Positions 50,468-60,759 are shown, counted from the stretch's first letter. The stretch: 64,000 nucleotides of DNA from Cumulibacter soli (GCF_004382795.1 NZ_SMSG01000001.1:310001-374000), one strand, 5' to 3'. The notes: generated from the letters alone by a model not told the origin. Translations and numbers: made by a program.

Positions 50468-51664
50468 TTACCAGGTGACGGGCAGCGATTCCAAACCAAA
50501 GACAATCGAAAACATCCGATACTCGGCTTCATCGGGATCACCGACATGTTTGAGGTCCGCGAATCGGCGCAGCAACTCCGGAATCGCTACCTTGAGCTCC
50601 ATTCGGCCAAGTTCGGCACCGACGCAACGATGGATGCCGTAGCCGAACGCCATATGTGAGGTTGATCCCCGAGTGATCTTGAAGGTGTCGCCGTCCTCCG
50701 CGAGCGCTTCATCGCGGTTCGCGGCAACGAGCGAGACCAGAGCAAGTTCGCCCTTACGGATGAGCTGACCACCGATCTCGACGTCTTCCTTGGCAAGGCG
50801 CGGGAAGCCGATCTGTACGACGGTCAAATAGCGCAGCAGTTCGTCGACGATCTGCAGCATCTGCTTGTCGTCGGCTTCGCGGACGATCCGCATGTGCTCT
50901 GGATCCTGCATCAGCAGATGCGCGGCGAGGGCGATCATCGACGCGGTGGTCTCGTGCCCACCGGTGAGGATGCCGTCGGCCAGGCCGGCGAGTTCGACGT
51001 CGCTGATGCTGTCGCCGTGTTCGCGAATGATCTGGCCGATCAACCCGTCGTTCGGGTCCTTACGCATCTTCGCCACCAGGCCACGCAGGTACTTCAGGGA
51101 CTCACCGATCTCACCGAGCGAGTCGCCGATGTCACCGGTGAAGTTGAACCGATCGGCGCTGTGATCGGTGAACTCGTCGCGGTCCTCATACGGGACGCCG
51201 AGCAGTTCGCAGATAACCAGGGCGGGGATCGGGACGGCGTACAACTCCACCAGGTCAGCGCCGGGACCAGCCGCTTCGATCGCGTCGAGACGCTCAGCGA
51301 TGATCCGCTGAATCATCGGTTCGAGACGACGCAGACGCCGCATGGTGAACTCGGGGGTGACGATCTTGCGAAGCCGGGTGTGATCGGGCGGGTCCAGCAG
51401 ACCCAAGCCGCCCGGGTCCTGGTTGATCAGGTCGGTCAGATCGCCGGCCTCGGTTAGTTTGGTGAAGTCGTTGGAGAATCGCTGGTGATCTCCCAACACG
51501 GCCTTCGCATCCTCGTAGCGCGTGATCAGCCAGGCGCCGACGTTGATGCCCTCGGGTAGTTCGAGCTTCGCGACGGGGCCCTCGGTGCGCAGCGCTCCGA
51601 GTTCGGGGGCTGGATCCACACCCTCGCGTAGTAGCGGGAGGACAAAGTTCGCTTCGGCGGTCAT
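50468..51664 (-). CDS. Cytochrome P450
   Basis: A 398-residue soluble bacterial P450. The I-helix AGLADGILTGGHETTASMIAL, the ExxR-helix region (VDELLRYLTVVQ) and the heme-Cys motif AFGYGIHRCVGAELGRME are present. The acidic residue before the Thr of the I-helix (GHETT) is the usual oxygen-activation site. The ATG at 51664 follows GTGGAG; the open frame upstream is unsupported. Substrate unknown; an SDR lies directly downstream and no ferredoxin gene is near. Confidence 0.94.
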   Translation of the reverse strand: MTAEANFVLPLLREGVDPAPELGALRTEGPVAKLELPEGINVGAWLITRYEDAKAVLGDHQRFSNDFTKLTEAGDLTDLINQDPGGLGLLDPPDHTRLRKIVTPEFTMRRLRRLEPMIQRIIAERLDAIEAAGPGADLVELYAVPIPALVICELLGVPYEDRDEFTDHSADRFNFTGDIGDSLGEIGESLKYLRGLVAKMRKDPNDGLIGQIIREHGDSISDVELAGLADGILTGGHETTASMIALAAHLLMQDPEHMRIVREADDKQMLQIVDELLRYLTVVQIGFPRLAKEDVEIGGQLIRKGELALVSLVAANRDEALAEDGDTFKITRGSTSHMAFGYGIHRCVGAELGRMELKVAIPELLRRFADLKHVGDPDEAEYRMFSIVFGLESLPVTW

Positions 51665-51831
51665 GGAACAACTCCACGTCTCGATCGGCTCGGGCATCGA
51701 CGTGATCCGATGTCGAGTCTTGCGTTTCGACCTTAACGCCGCCCACGCCGACTGCTCTGGCGGCTCAGTGGTGAGTCCGACCACGGTTGTCCGGACCGAG
51801 GGATACGGTCGATGCAGACGAAAGGATACGG

Positions 51832-53394
51832 ATGCGCCTCGAGCACGGCAGATTTTATTACACGCCGAGTGATCTGCGGGGGTTCGCAATCTGCCAATTC
51901 AGCGCACTGCGGCAGGCCGATGCGGTGCTGGGTCGCGGCGAAGCGATCGAGGACACCGACGTGCTCGGTCAGCGGATGGGGGACGTCGGACGGGCGCATC
52001 AGCAGCGAGTGCTGGAGGATTACCTACAGCGGTACGGTGCTCACTCGCCCAACTCCCTGGGCGGGGTCGCCGTACTTTCCGGGGCGAGCGATCCGACGGG
52101 CCGCGAGGCAGCGGCAGCGATGTCAGCGTTTACCTCCGGGGCTCAGGTGCTGGCTCAGGTTCCGATATCGGCGGGCTCACTGTATGGGTCTGCCGATCTG
52201 CTGTTGCGTATCGGTGAGCGGTGGCAGTTGACCGAGGTCCGATTGGGTCTGCGGGTGAAAGACGTCTACCTGTTGCAGATCGGCGCGATCGCCTTGGCGT
52301 TGCTCTCGCGCGGCGTACCGCTGGAAGCCGAAGCGATATTGGTCAACGGCAATGATGCGCGACTCGACGTCGCACTACCCGAGGCGATGGAACGCGCACG
52401 AACGGAAATGGCCCGGTTCGATGCCGCCCTGGCGCGGCGGTTGACCGCACGCACCGCGGTGTCCTGGGAGGACGATTCGGTCGCGGCCTGCGGGTGGTGC
52501 GACACCTGCCGCGAAGCGATGACCGTCGCGCGCGATGTGCGGCTGACCGCCGGGGTGCGGATGCCAGATCGGGTATTGCTGCGCGCCGCCGGAATCCGGA
52601 CCCTGGACGAGTTGGCGGTGGCCACCGGACCGGTTGAGGGGTTGGAGCAGGACCGCTTCGCGACCATTCGAGCACAAGCACGACTGCAGGTACGCCAGAT
52701 GCCCCCGGGCACTGAGTTGGACCCGTCGTTGCAACTCCCGCCGGTGTACGAGGTGTACGACGAGAGCCCGCTACGGGCGATGCCCGCGCCGGACTCACTG
52801 GACGTCTTCTTCGACCTCGAAAGCGACCCGATGTGGGCGCAGGGGCCAGGCGACGAACGCGGATTGCATTACCTATTCGGCATGTGCGTGCCCTCAGAGC
52901 CGAACCCCTACGTCACGTTCTGGGCGCACGACCGGGATGCCGAACGCGACGCGTTGCTGAAGTTCGTCGAGTTCGTTTCGGCGCGGCTGCGTCGGTCACC
53001 TGAGTTTCACATCTATCACTACGGCAACTATGAGACTGCCGTTCTGATGGAGTTGGTAAAGCGGCATGCGGTGGTCGGCGATGAGGTGTCTGCGTGGCTT
53101 TCGGCTGGGTTATTCATCGACCTGCTGCCGGTGGTTAAAGGCAGCGTCCGTACCTCGCAATCCGGGTACGGATTGAAGAAGATCGAGCCGTTGTACATGA
53201 GCGAGCAGCCACGTACCGGTCCGGTGCTCGATGGCGCCTCGTCCGTACTCGGTTACCAGCAATATATGGAGTTACGCGAAAGCGGACGTTATCAGCAGGC
53301 GGGCGCGGTGCTGGACGCGCTAGCGGCGTACAACGAGTACGACTGCATGTCGACCCGCCGACTCCGCGACTGGCTGCTCACCCACATTTCCTAA
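51832..53394 (+). CDS. TM0106-family RecB-like nuclease
   Basis: A 520-residue protein. The N-terminal half is a RecB/PD-(D/E)XK-type nuclease (TPSDLRGFAICQFSALRQAD; QLTEVRLGLRVKDVYLLQIG) and carries CGWCDTC, part of a probable Fe-S or zinc cluster. The C-terminal half holds an RNase-H-like exonuclease domain: DVFFDLESDPMW, FHIYHYGNYET and a late YNEYDCMSTRRL. Such proteins are of unknown role in DNA or RNA processing. AAAGGA precedes the ATG. It is divergent from the P450 gene. Confidence 0.88.
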   Translation: MRLEHGRFYYTPSDLRGFAICQFSALRQADAVLGRGEAIEDTDVLGQRMGDVGRAHQQRVLEDYLQRYGAHSPNSLGGVAVLSGASDPTGREAAAAMSAFTSGAQVLAQVPISAGSLYGSADLLLRIGERWQLTEVRLGLRVKDVYLLQIGAIALALLSRGVPLEAEAILVNGNDARLDVALPEAMERARTEMARFDAALARRLTARTAVSWEDDSVAACGWCDTCREAMTVARDVRLTAGVRMPDRVLLRAAGIRTLDELAVATGPVEGLEQDRFATIRAQARLQVRQMPPGTELDPSLQLPPVYEVYDESPLRAMPAPDSLDVFFDLESDPMWAQGPGDERGLHYLFGMCVPSEPNPYVTFWAHDRDAERDALLKFVEFVSARLRRSPEFHIYHYGNYETAVLMELVKRHAVVGDEVSAWLSAGLFIDLLPVVKGSVRTSQSGYGLKKIEPLYMSEQPRTGPVLDGASSVLGYQQYMELRESGRYQQAGAVLDALAAYNEYDCMSTRRLRDWLLTHIS

Positions 53395-53511
53395 CTCGTC
53401 GCCGCACGTGGTCGGCAACCGCGTGGCTCACGGCACGCGCAGGACGACTGACACGTGACCAACGAACGCTCGGACGAGCAACCGGTCAGACTAGCCGGAA
53501 GGACGACCGGA

Positions 53512-55032
53512 TTAGGCGCCGTCGCGAAGGACTCGCTTGAGCAGCTTGCCGGACTGGTTACGCGGCAACTCCTCGACGAACCGGATCTCCTTCGGGATCT
53601 TGAACTTCGCCAGCGACTTGCGGGTGTGCTCGATCAACTCCGCGGCTTCGACCGATGCATCTGGCCGCAGCACCACAAACGCGGTTATCGCCTCGATCCA
53701 CTTCTCATCGGGCATCCCGACGACGGCTACCTCCGCCACCGCTTCGTGGGTATACAAGCAATCCTCGACCTCACGTGAGGCCACCAGCACACCACCGGTG
53801 TTGATCACGTCCTTGATCCGGTCAACCACGGTGATGTAACCCTCGTCGTCGATCCTGGCGAGATCGCCCGAATGGAACCAACCGCCGGCAAACGCCTCTT
53901 CGGTCGCTTCTGGCTTGTTCCAGTAACCTTCGAACAACTGCGGCGAACGGTAGACAACCTCACCAGTGTCACCCGGCGCTACGTCGTTCATTTCCGTATC
54001 AACCACGCGCATCTCGACGAACAAGATCGCGCGCCCACACGAATCCATCCGCCCCTCGTGCTCCTCCGGCCGCAGTACGGTCGCCAGCGGACCGACCTCC
54101 GACTGCCCAAAGCAGTTGTAGAGGCCGAGCTCGGGAAGGCGGTCCATCAATCGGCGGACGACGGGCACCGGCATGATCGACGCCCCATAGAACGCCTTAC
54201 GCAACGACGACCAATCCCTCGTCGCGAACTCCGGATGATTGGTCAACGGCACCCACACGGTCGGTGCCAGGAATATGTTGGTCGCCTTCGTTGACTCGAC
54301 CTTTTCCAGGATCTTCGGCACGTCCGGCACCTGCATGATGTGTGTCGTGGCGCCGATTGCCAGGTGCGGTGTGAGGAAGCAATGCATCCCCGCGGAGTGG
54401 TAAAGCGGCATGCACAGCACCTGCGTATCGGACTCCTGCAGGTCCAGCGCCACCACATTTGAGGCCAGATGGAAAGTCATCGCGCGATGGGTCATCATCG
54501 ACCCCTTCGGGCGGGAGGTCGTACCCGACGTGTATAGCAGCTGTGCGAGGTCCTCCGGATCGGCACTCTGGCCTAACTCGGGAACGTCCCCGACAGAAGC
54601 GCGCGCCAGTACGCTGTCCGGGCCCTCGGTGAATGATCTACGGATCGCAGGCACCGCCGGCAGCGCGTCTATGTACTGGTCGAGGTGCTCATCAACGAAG
54701 ATCGCCGACGCACCACAGTCATCGAGCAGATATTCCAGTTCTCCGCCCGTCAGCGCATAGTTCAGCGGGACGTGCACCAGCCCGGCGCGCCCGCATGCGT
54801 AATAAAGGATTCCGTAGGCGTCCGAATTCTGCCCGTAGGCCGCCACGCGGTCGCCTTTGGTGAGCCCGAGAGACTGCAGATAACCAGCGACCCGCGAGAT
54901 CGCGTGGTCGAACTCCTGGTATGTCCAGGAGCGGTCTTCGTATGTAACGGCCGTCTTAGTGGGGATCCGCCGTGCCTGGCGGGAGACGGCAACATCGATG
55001 GTATTCGCATGGCTCTGCAGCACGGCCAACAC
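53512..55032 (-). CDS. Acyl-CoA synthetase (AMP-forming, FadD-like)
   Basis: A 506-residue ANL-superfamily ligase that activates carboxylic acids via acyl-AMP. The P-loop LLYTSGTTSRPKGSMMTHRA, YNCFGQSEVGPL, the hinge GWFHSGDLARIDDEGYI, VDRIKDVINTGG and the catalytic Lys in NQSGKLLKRVL are visible. Chain length preference cannot be read. AGGAG lies just upstream of clustered GTG/TTG codons, so the exact start among the first four codons is uncertain. Confidence 0.93.
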   Translation of the reverse strand: MLAVLQSHANTIDVAVSRQARRIPTKTAVTYEDRSWTYQEFDHAISRVAGYLQSLGLTKGDRVAAYGQNSDAYGILYYACGRAGLVHVPLNYALTGGELEYLLDDCGASAIFVDEHLDQYIDALPAVPAIRRSFTEGPDSVLARASVGDVPELGQSADPEDLAQLLYTSGTTSRPKGSMMTHRAMTFHLASNVVALDLQESDTQVLCMPLYHSAGMHCFLTPHLAIGATTHIMQVPDVPKILEKVESTKATNIFLAPTVWVPLTNHPEFATRDWSSLRKAFYGASIMPVPVVRRLMDRLPELGLYNCFGQSEVGPLATVLRPEEHEGRMDSCGRAILFVEMRVVDTEMNDVAPGDTGEVVYRSPQLFEGYWNKPEATEEAFAGGWFHSGDLARIDDEGYITVVDRIKDVINTGGVLVASREVEDCLYTHEAVAEVAVVGMPDEKWIEAITAFVVLRPDASVEAAELIEHTRKSLAKFKIPKEIRFVEELPRNQSGKLLKRVLRDGA

Positions 55033-55127
55033 GCTCCTGTTACGAGGGGATTGTGGTACCGAACACTGTACTTCCGCAGTGTGGTTAACCCTCGCGCAGG
55101 CCAGCGCAGACGATTACCGTCAGAGGT

Positions 55128-55607
55128 ATGAGCGACACCGTCGAACAGTCCGAGCACAAACTGAGCGTTTCTGTAGTCACCGACGCCCCGATTCCCGCAC
55201 TGTTCGACTTCTTGACCGTCCCGGCCAATCACGTGCTCATCGACGGTTCTGGCGCTCTGCTCGCGGCCGAAGGCGCCCCGGTACGCGCCGTCGGCGACAC
55301 GTTCACTATGCAGATGAGCGACCGTGACGGCCAGCATTACACCGTCGAGAACCACGTCGTGGAGTACATGCAGGATCTGCAGCTCGCGTGGCGTCCGACG
55401 AAACCGGCCACGCCTCCTGTCGGTGTGCGTTGGGACTGGCAATTCGACGTCGGCCCGAAGGGTGAGACCGTGGTGACTCAGACCTGCGACTGGTCCCAGG
55501 TCACTGATGCCGGCTACCTCGAGCACAACCGACTCCCCCGGGTCACCAGCGACGAGATGCGCCAGACGATCCGCCGCCTGATCGACCAGGTCAGTTCGTA
55601 TTCCTAG
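55128..55607 (+). CDS. SRPBCC (START/Bet v1-like) family protein
   Basis: A 159-residue helix-grip protein with an N-terminal strand SVVTDAPIPALFDFLT and a C-terminal long helix (DEMRQTIRRLIDQVSSY). The family binds hydrophobic ligands such as polyketides or sterols; the ligand here is unknown. It is divergent from the acyl-CoA synthetase by about 95 bp and converges on an MFS transporter. Confidence 0.85.
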   Translation: MSDTVEQSEHKLSVSVVTDAPIPALFDFLTVPANHVLIDGSGALLAAEGAPVRAVGDTFTMQMSDRDGQHYTVENHVVEYMQDLQLAWRPTKPATPPVGVRWDWQFDVGPKGETVVTQTCDWSQVTDAGYLEHNRLPRVTSDEMRQTIRRLIDQVSSYS

Positions 55608-55628
55608 GTGACGCGAATTCTCTACTAC

Positions 55629-56861
55629 CTAGTCCCGAAGAGCGGGGCGCCGCGATACATGAATAAAGAACAAGCATGCGGCTGCACAGCCGGTCAGCAC
55701 GATCGTGACGATCAGCGCCACTTCGTACGAAGCGCCGTCGATGATGGCCCCGATCATGGTTGGGCCGATTAATCCACCGATACCGGCAGACGTATACAGC
55801 AACCCGAGCGTCTGTCCGAGGCCTTTGGTCCCGAAAATGGTCGCGGCGACCGCGGGCATCAACGCGATGTATCCGCCGTAGCCGATGCCCATCACAATCG
55901 TGAACACGACCAGTACGGCGAAACTTCCGGACGAGAACAGCCACAGGAAGTAACTGAGAGTCATCAACACGAAACTGCCACGCAGCAACCGGATCGGTTC
56001 GAAGCGCCCGCCGAGACTGCCGATACCAAGTCTGCCGATGACGCTCGCGGCGCCGACCAGCCCGACCAGCAGCGCCGCGGAACTGTCCGAGATGTCGTAG
56101 CCGACCGCGTAGTTCTTCAGGAAGGCGAACGAGATCAGGATCGTACTGCCGATCAGCACGCCGTTGAGATACAGCAGCACGAACGACCGATGGCGCAGCA
56201 GGTACCCCAGAGACGGCCGGGGTTCGACCTGCTGGCTGACCGGTGGGCGCTGCGCGATCGCCGCCGCGATCAGCATCGTGATCGCACCACCGATACCAAG
56301 GATGACGAACGCCTGTCGCCACCCATACGCGTTGATCAGCGCCTGGGAGACCGGCGCCATGACCAGCGTGCCCATCCCGATACCACTGACCGCGACGCCG
56401 AGCGCCGTCGTCCGCTTCTTGTCGAACCAGCCGCCGACAAACGCGACCATCGGCACGTAGGCGCACGCCACTGCGATACCCAGTCCTGCGCCGTACGTGA
56501 CGTAGCCGAGTTCAATCGAGTCCACGCGAGAGGTCAGGATGATTCCGGCACCGAGGGTGACCGCGGCCGTGACCAGTAACGGTTTCGGTCCGAGACGATC
56601 ACCGATACGACCGGTAACGACACCCAGACAGAAGTAGATCGCGCTGGTGATCGCGAGCATGAAAGCGGTCGCGGCTCGGCCCACGTTGAACTCGGCAGCC
56701 ATCGAATCAAAGAAGGCGCCGAAGCTGTAGACCAGGCCAAAGCCAGTGAACGTGCTGATGAAGGTGGCCACGACGACCAACCAGCCGCGACCCGAATCGA
56801 CGGCGTACCGCGGGCCAGTGCGCGCGTCGGTAGCCGCTAGGTCGGTCATGTGCCCGATCAT
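55629..56861 (-). CDS. MFS transporter, OFA (oxalate/formate antiporter)-like
   Basis: A 410-residue protein with 12 predicted helices. The first helix region is GRGWLVVVATFISTFTGFGL and VYSFGAFFDSMAAEF, the pattern of OFA and monocarboxylate transporters; the loop between helices 2 and 3 is GRIGDRLGPKPLL. Substrate likely a small carboxylate, by family only. An in-frame ATG at 56849 is an alternative start. Confidence 0.88.
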   Translation of the reverse strand: MIGHMTDLAATDARTGPRYAVDSGRGWLVVVATFISTFTGFGLVYSFGAFFDSMAAEFNVGRAATAFMLAITSAIYFCLGVVTGRIGDRLGPKPLLVTAAVTLGAGIILTSRVDSIELGYVTYGAGLGIAVACAYVPMVAFVGGWFDKKRTTALGVAVSGIGMGTLVMAPVSQALINAYGWRQAFVILGIGGAITMLIAAAIAQRPPVSQQVEPRPSLGYLLRHRSFVLLYLNGVLIGSTILISFAFLKNYAVGYDISDSSAALLVGLVGAASVIGRLGIGSLGGRFEPIRLLRGSFVLMTLSYFLWLFSSGSFAVLVVFTIVMGIGYGGYIALMPAVAATIFGTKGLGQTLGLLYTSAGIGGLIGPTMIGAIIDGASYEVALIVTIVLTGCAAACLFFIHVSRRPALRD

Positions 56862-56973
56862 TGCAGACGCCCCGGACTACTGCGACACTGCGCCGTACGA
56901 ACGTTGGCCTCCGCGTCACTTCTACCGTCCGTCACTTGTGCGCGGATCAGTCAACTCTCGCGTGGCTACCCGC

Positions 56974-58419
56974 TCATGTCTCCAGGGCTGTTTGGGTCTC
57001 GTCTGCGTGTTGGTTATGGCCTCGCGCGGCCCACCGTATTCGCGCCCGGGCCCGCAAGTCCGCTTGGCGAAGTCGACGGGAGAACGCTGAACCGACGACG
57101 AGCGCCGCCCCGACGATCACGATGAACCAGCCCACCAGATGCAGCGCCGAGTCGCCGTCCCCGCTTGTACCCGTGAGTTCGATGACGACCGAGGCGAGAT
57201 TCGCTCCGACGTACTGCACGGTTCGGTACATCCCGATGGCCGGCCCGATCTGCGACACCGTCGTCACCGCGTTGACCGCGTTCTGATTACCGATGTTGTT
57301 GAACCCGTTCGGTATGCCGAAGACGCACGCGACCAGCAACAGCACCGGAATGCTGGTGGACGCCGACTCGACGAACACGATCAACAGACCGCTGACGATC
57401 AGCATGCCGCTGCCGACCAGCAGGGTCCACCGGATACCGCGGGTGGCCACCGTCCTGGTCGCGACGAGGGTGGAGACAATGCCGATGACGGCGATCGGCA
57501 ACATCACCAACCCGGCGACCGATGCGTCCAGACCTCGCGATGCCTGCAACCACTGCGGGATCCCGAAAAATATGCAGTAGAACGCGGCGTACGTCGCGGT
57601 GGTGCGCACCAGGGTGAGCATCAGCGAGCGATTGCCCGCGAGCGCGCGGACGTCGACGAACGGCTCGTCTTGGCGGCGCTCCCACCACACGAAGAATGCG
57701 GTCACCGCGGCGAACACCGGGATCAGCCACCACAGCGGATCATCCACTAATGACAGCAGCACGAACATCATCGTGGCGATCACGGCGGTGAAGGACACCA
57801 AGCCGATCGGGTCCAGCACCCGGATCAGTTCCCGGCCGTGCACCCGCAGCGGCGGGTCTTTCGGCACGATCTTCAACACCCATACCGTGGACATCAGCAC
57901 CAGCGGGAGGTTGATCCACATGATCGCCTGCCAGCCGAACAGCGAGACCAGTAAGCCTCCGAGGGTCGGCCCGAACGCGACGGTCGACTGCGCGCACATC
58001 GACATCACCGCGATTGCGGAGTTCGTGGAGGCGCCGGTTTTCGCCACGATGGTGCGGATGATCGTCATCGCGGTCGGGTACTGGCTGGCGGTCCCGATAC
58101 CTTGCAGCACGCGAGCGGCAATCAACCAGCCGAGGCTCGAGGCGAATGCGCCCAACAGTGAACCGGCGGCGATGACGGCCAGCCCGCCGAGGTAGACGCG
58201 GCGTGCACCGAGGACCGTCCCCAGCCTGCCCGCACTGGGCGCGGACACCGCGGTTGCGATATATAAGGCGGAAATGATCCATGCGATACCGTCCGCCGAG
58301 CCCAGGTGGAGCGCGATCGGCACCACCGCGACCGCGATCATGGAGGAGTTCAGCGGTTGCAGCATGTTGCCGGTGCCGAGCCCGATCGAGATGGGCAGGG
58401 GCACTCGCTTGGCGCTCAC
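56974..58419 (-). CDS. MFS efflux transporter, EmrB/QacA (DHA2)-like
   Basis: A 481-residue, roughly 14-helix transporter. Diagnostic features are the N-terminal SISIGLGTGNMLQPLNSSM-type helix 1 (MLQPLNSSMIAVAVVPIAL) and motif C-like residues around GPTLGGLLVSLFGWQAIMWI. Drug or metabolite export by proton antiport is expected. The GTG start overlaps the stop of the marR gene (GTGA), so the regulator probably controls this pump. The open frame to 58509 would intrude into marR. Confidence 0.88.
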   Translation of the reverse strand: MSAKRVPLPISIGLGTGNMLQPLNSSMIAVAVVPIALHLGSADGIAWIISALYIATAVSAPSAGRLGTVLGARRVYLGGLAVIAAGSLLGAFASSLGWLIAARVLQGIGTASQYPTAMTIIRTIVAKTGASTNSAIAVMSMCAQSTVAFGPTLGGLLVSLFGWQAIMWINLPLVLMSTVWVLKIVPKDPPLRVHGRELIRVLDPIGLVSFTAVIATMMFVLLSLVDDPLWWLIPVFAAVTAFFVWWERRQDEPFVDVRALAGNRSLMLTLVRTTATYAAFYCIFFGIPQWLQASRGLDASVAGLVMLPIAVIGIVSTLVATRTVATRGIRWTLLVGSGMLIVSGLLIVFVESASTSIPVLLLVACVFGIPNGFNNIGNQNAVNAVTTVSQIGPAIGMYRTVQYVGANLASVVIELTGTSGDGDSALHLVGWFIVIVGAALVVGSAFSRRLRQADLRARARIRWAARGHNQHADETQTALET

Positions 58420-58877
58420 CGGTCCCCGGGCGTTTGCCGTGGCGCGTCGGCCAGCTCCCCCATGATCCGGCCCGCGACGAAGAGGATGTCGCGCTCGTGC
58501 GCGGTGCACTCGGTGTGAATGAGTTCGGTGAGCAGTCCGGCTCGACGTTCACGATCGTCGGCGAGCAATCGTTGGCCAGCGTCGGTGATCTCGATGAGGT
58601 ATGCGCGCGCGTCGTGTGGATCGGGGGTGCGGGTCACGAGTCCGGCGTCCTGCAATATCGCGATCGTGCGAGCGATGGACTGCGGGGTCACCTGCTCGTG
58701 GTGCGCGAGTCGAGTGGCTGACATCGCGCCGTGCCGGCGCAGGTGGCCGAGGGCTTGCAGCTGAGACGGCGTAATGAGGTGATCGGCACGTTCGCTGCGC
58801 AACCGGCGCCAGAACGCGGTGACGTTATCGCGCAGTTCGATCACGCGCTCGAGGTCCGGCGGAGGCGTATCAGGCAC
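58416..58877 (-). CDS. MarR-family transcriptional regulator
   Basis: A 153-residue winged-helix repressor type. The HTH is SATRLAHHEQVTPQSIARTI with the wing at RTPDPHDARAYLIEITDAG, the conserved D-x-R. The GTG at 58877 is chosen (G-rich site 9 nt upstream); a TTG at 58907 would add ten residues. Coupled by overlap to the MFS efflux gene, the classic MarR-pump arrangement. Inducer unknown. Confidence 0.88.
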   Translation of the reverse strand: MPDTPPPDLERVIELRDNVTAFWRRLRSERADHLITPSQLQALGHLRRHGAMSATRLAHHEQVTPQSIARTIAILQDAGLVTRTPDPHDARAYLIEITDAGQRLLADDRERRAGLLTELIHTECTAHERDILFVAGRIMGELADAPRQTPGDR

Positions 58878-58992
58878 CTTAAGTCGCCCCCCAAATTTAC
58901 GCAACAATACTGGCTATTTCCCTAGCGCTGTTCACCATACGCTCTGGATTCGTTCCGATGAGCGGTGGATCTAGTCAGCCAACCTGACCAAT

Positions 58993-60738
58993 TCACGTAT
59001 CGATCTGGACCCGGTTCCAGCCACGCAGGCTGTTCACATGCCACACCTCATCGCACGTCTGAAGTTCCGCGACGGAGATGACCTGTTCACGTACGCCGTC
59101 CGCGAGGGCAATCGCGCGACCGACGCCGGGCAGCAGTCCACACCCCAGCGGCGGGGTCAGCAGGTCAGCGCCACGGCGTACGACGATATTGCCGAACAGG
59201 AACTCCGTGACTTCGTCGCGTTCGTTCACCAACAAGGTGGTGTCGACTCCCGCAATGCGGCGCGAGTCGTAAATCCCGCGATCGGTCAGTTTGTGTCGCA
59301 GGCGTACGTCGTCGCTGCGTACCCGGTCGGCGCAGATCCGGGCGGTCATCACCTTTTGCGGCTCGGGCATGAACGAATGGGCCTCGACCCGCACGCCTCC
59401 CGCTCGACTAAGCAGCAGCCGCGCGCGCCAGCTACCGCTCGGGTGCTGCGCCGCACACTCGTCGAGCGCACGGCGCACCATCACCTCGTCGTAGATATAT
59501 CCCAACTGGATGGACGATGCCGTTAATCGCCCTAGATGCCGATCAACGTGCGCGAACTCGCCGTCGTGCAGCAGCATCGTCTCGAGCAGATCCGGTCCGG
59601 GAAGCGTGAGGGCGATGCGCGCCTTGGTCAGTAACTCGTCGTACTCCTCGGCGGGGTCCGAGGCGGCCGTGATACCGCCGCCGACGCTGTATCGCAGCGT
59701 GCCGCCCGGGTGTAGTTCAGCGGTGCGGATCGCGACGCTGAATCGCGTATCGCCGCCGGGGGCAAGGATTCCGATTGCGCCGCAATACACTCCACGCGGA
59801 CGGGATTCTTCCTCGGCGATGATGCGCATGGTGGACGCCTTCGGCGCTCCGGTCACCGACCCGCATGGGAACAGCGCGGCGAAGATGTCGACGAGATCGA
59901 CCCCTGGGGCCTCGGCGGTGATCGTCGAGGTGAGGGCATGAAAACTCGGGTACGTCTCCAACCTCACCAATTCGGTGACGCGTACCGTGCCAGGCGAAGC
60001 TATGCGGCCGAGATCGTTACGCAGTAGATCCACGATCATCGTGTTCTCCGCGCGGTTCTTCGCCGACGTCAGCAGCCAGCGACGATTCGCATCGTCACTA
60101 TCGCTCGTGCTTCCGCGCGCGATGGTGCCCTTCATCGGACGCATGGTGAGCTGCGAGCCACGACGGGAGAAGAACAGTTCGGGCGAGACGCTGAGTACTG
60201 ACGTGCCGCCGACATCGAGAAACGCGGCGTACGAGGTGGGTTGCCGTCCATACAGTTCAGCGAACACGTCACGCGCGCTACTCGAGGTGTGCGCCTGCAA
60301 CTCGACGGTGTGGTTGACCTGGAAAGTGTTGCCGTCGACGATCTCACCGTGGATCCGCGCGAGCGACTCGTAGTAGTCGCTGCGCGGCGGGATCGTCCAG
60401 GCCCCGGTCTGCACTGGTGCACCGCTTGGCGCTACGGCGGGTTCAGCGACGTCGTACACCGCAAAGTGCGCTAGTGGAAGTTCCCCGGCGCCATGCGCCA
60501 CCCGGGAACGATCGAACGCTGGCGCCGCCTCGTAGGCGACGTACCCCACACACCACTTACCCGCCTTGGCGTACTGCTCAGCGGCGCGCAGGACTCGCGG
60601 TACGTCGGTGAGGTCGCTCGCCTGGAGGATCCGCTGCGGATCGCGGAATTGCTGCCATACCGGGGAATCGTCATCTCGCCAGAGGCAGGTGAGTGCCGTG
60701 ATGTCACCGGAGGCCCCGGCGCCGCCGAGCGCGGTCAT
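58993..60738 (-). CDS. pabB: PabB-PabC fusion: aminodeoxychorismate synthase component I and lyase
   Basis: A 581-residue two-domain protein. Residues about 1-350 are a chorismate-binding domain (VNHTVELQA; PMKGTIARG; NRAENTMIVDLLRNDLGRIA; PCGSVTGAPKASTM). Residues about 365-581 are a class IV PLP domain (LLETMLLHDGEFAHVDRHLG; HKLTDRGIYDSRR; LLPGVGRAIALADGVREQVI). It would make 4-amino-4-deoxychorismate and cleave it to p-aminobenzoate for folate; glutamine amidotransferase PabA is not in the window. The mhuD gene ends 21 bp upstream. Confidence 0.92.
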   Translation of the reverse strand: MTALGGAGASGDITALTCLWRDDDSPVWQQFRDPQRILQASDLTDVPRVLRAAEQYAKAGKWCVGYVAYEAAPAFDRSRVAHGAGELPLAHFAVYDVAEPAVAPSGAPVQTGAWTIPPRSDYYESLARIHGEIVDGNTFQVNHTVELQAHTSSSARDVFAELYGRQPTSYAAFLDVGGTSVLSVSPELFFSRRGSQLTMRPMKGTIARGSTSDSDDANRRWLLTSAKNRAENTMIVDLLRNDLGRIASPGTVRVTELVRLETYPSFHALTSTITAEAPGVDLVDIFAALFPCGSVTGAPKASTMRIIAEEESRPRGVYCGAIGILAPGGDTRFSVAIRTAELHPGGTLRYSVGGGITAASDPAEEYDELLTKARIALTLPGPDLLETMLLHDGEFAHVDRHLGRLTASSIQLGYIYDEVMVRRALDECAAQHPSGSWRARLLLSRAGGVRVEAHSFMPEPQKVMTARICADRVRSDDVRLRHKLTDRGIYDSRRIAGVDTTLLVNERDEVTEFLFGNIVVRRGADLLTPPLGCGLLPGVGRAIALADGVREQVISVAELQTCDEVWHVNSLRGWNRVQIDT

Positions 60739-60759
60739 CCTGTGATCGGTTCTCTCGAC

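Noticed and set aside
55604-55632. CTAGGT/ACCTAG inverted repeat between SRPBCC and OFA genes
   Set aside because: Only 6-bp arms with a 17-nt loop; too weak to call a terminator.
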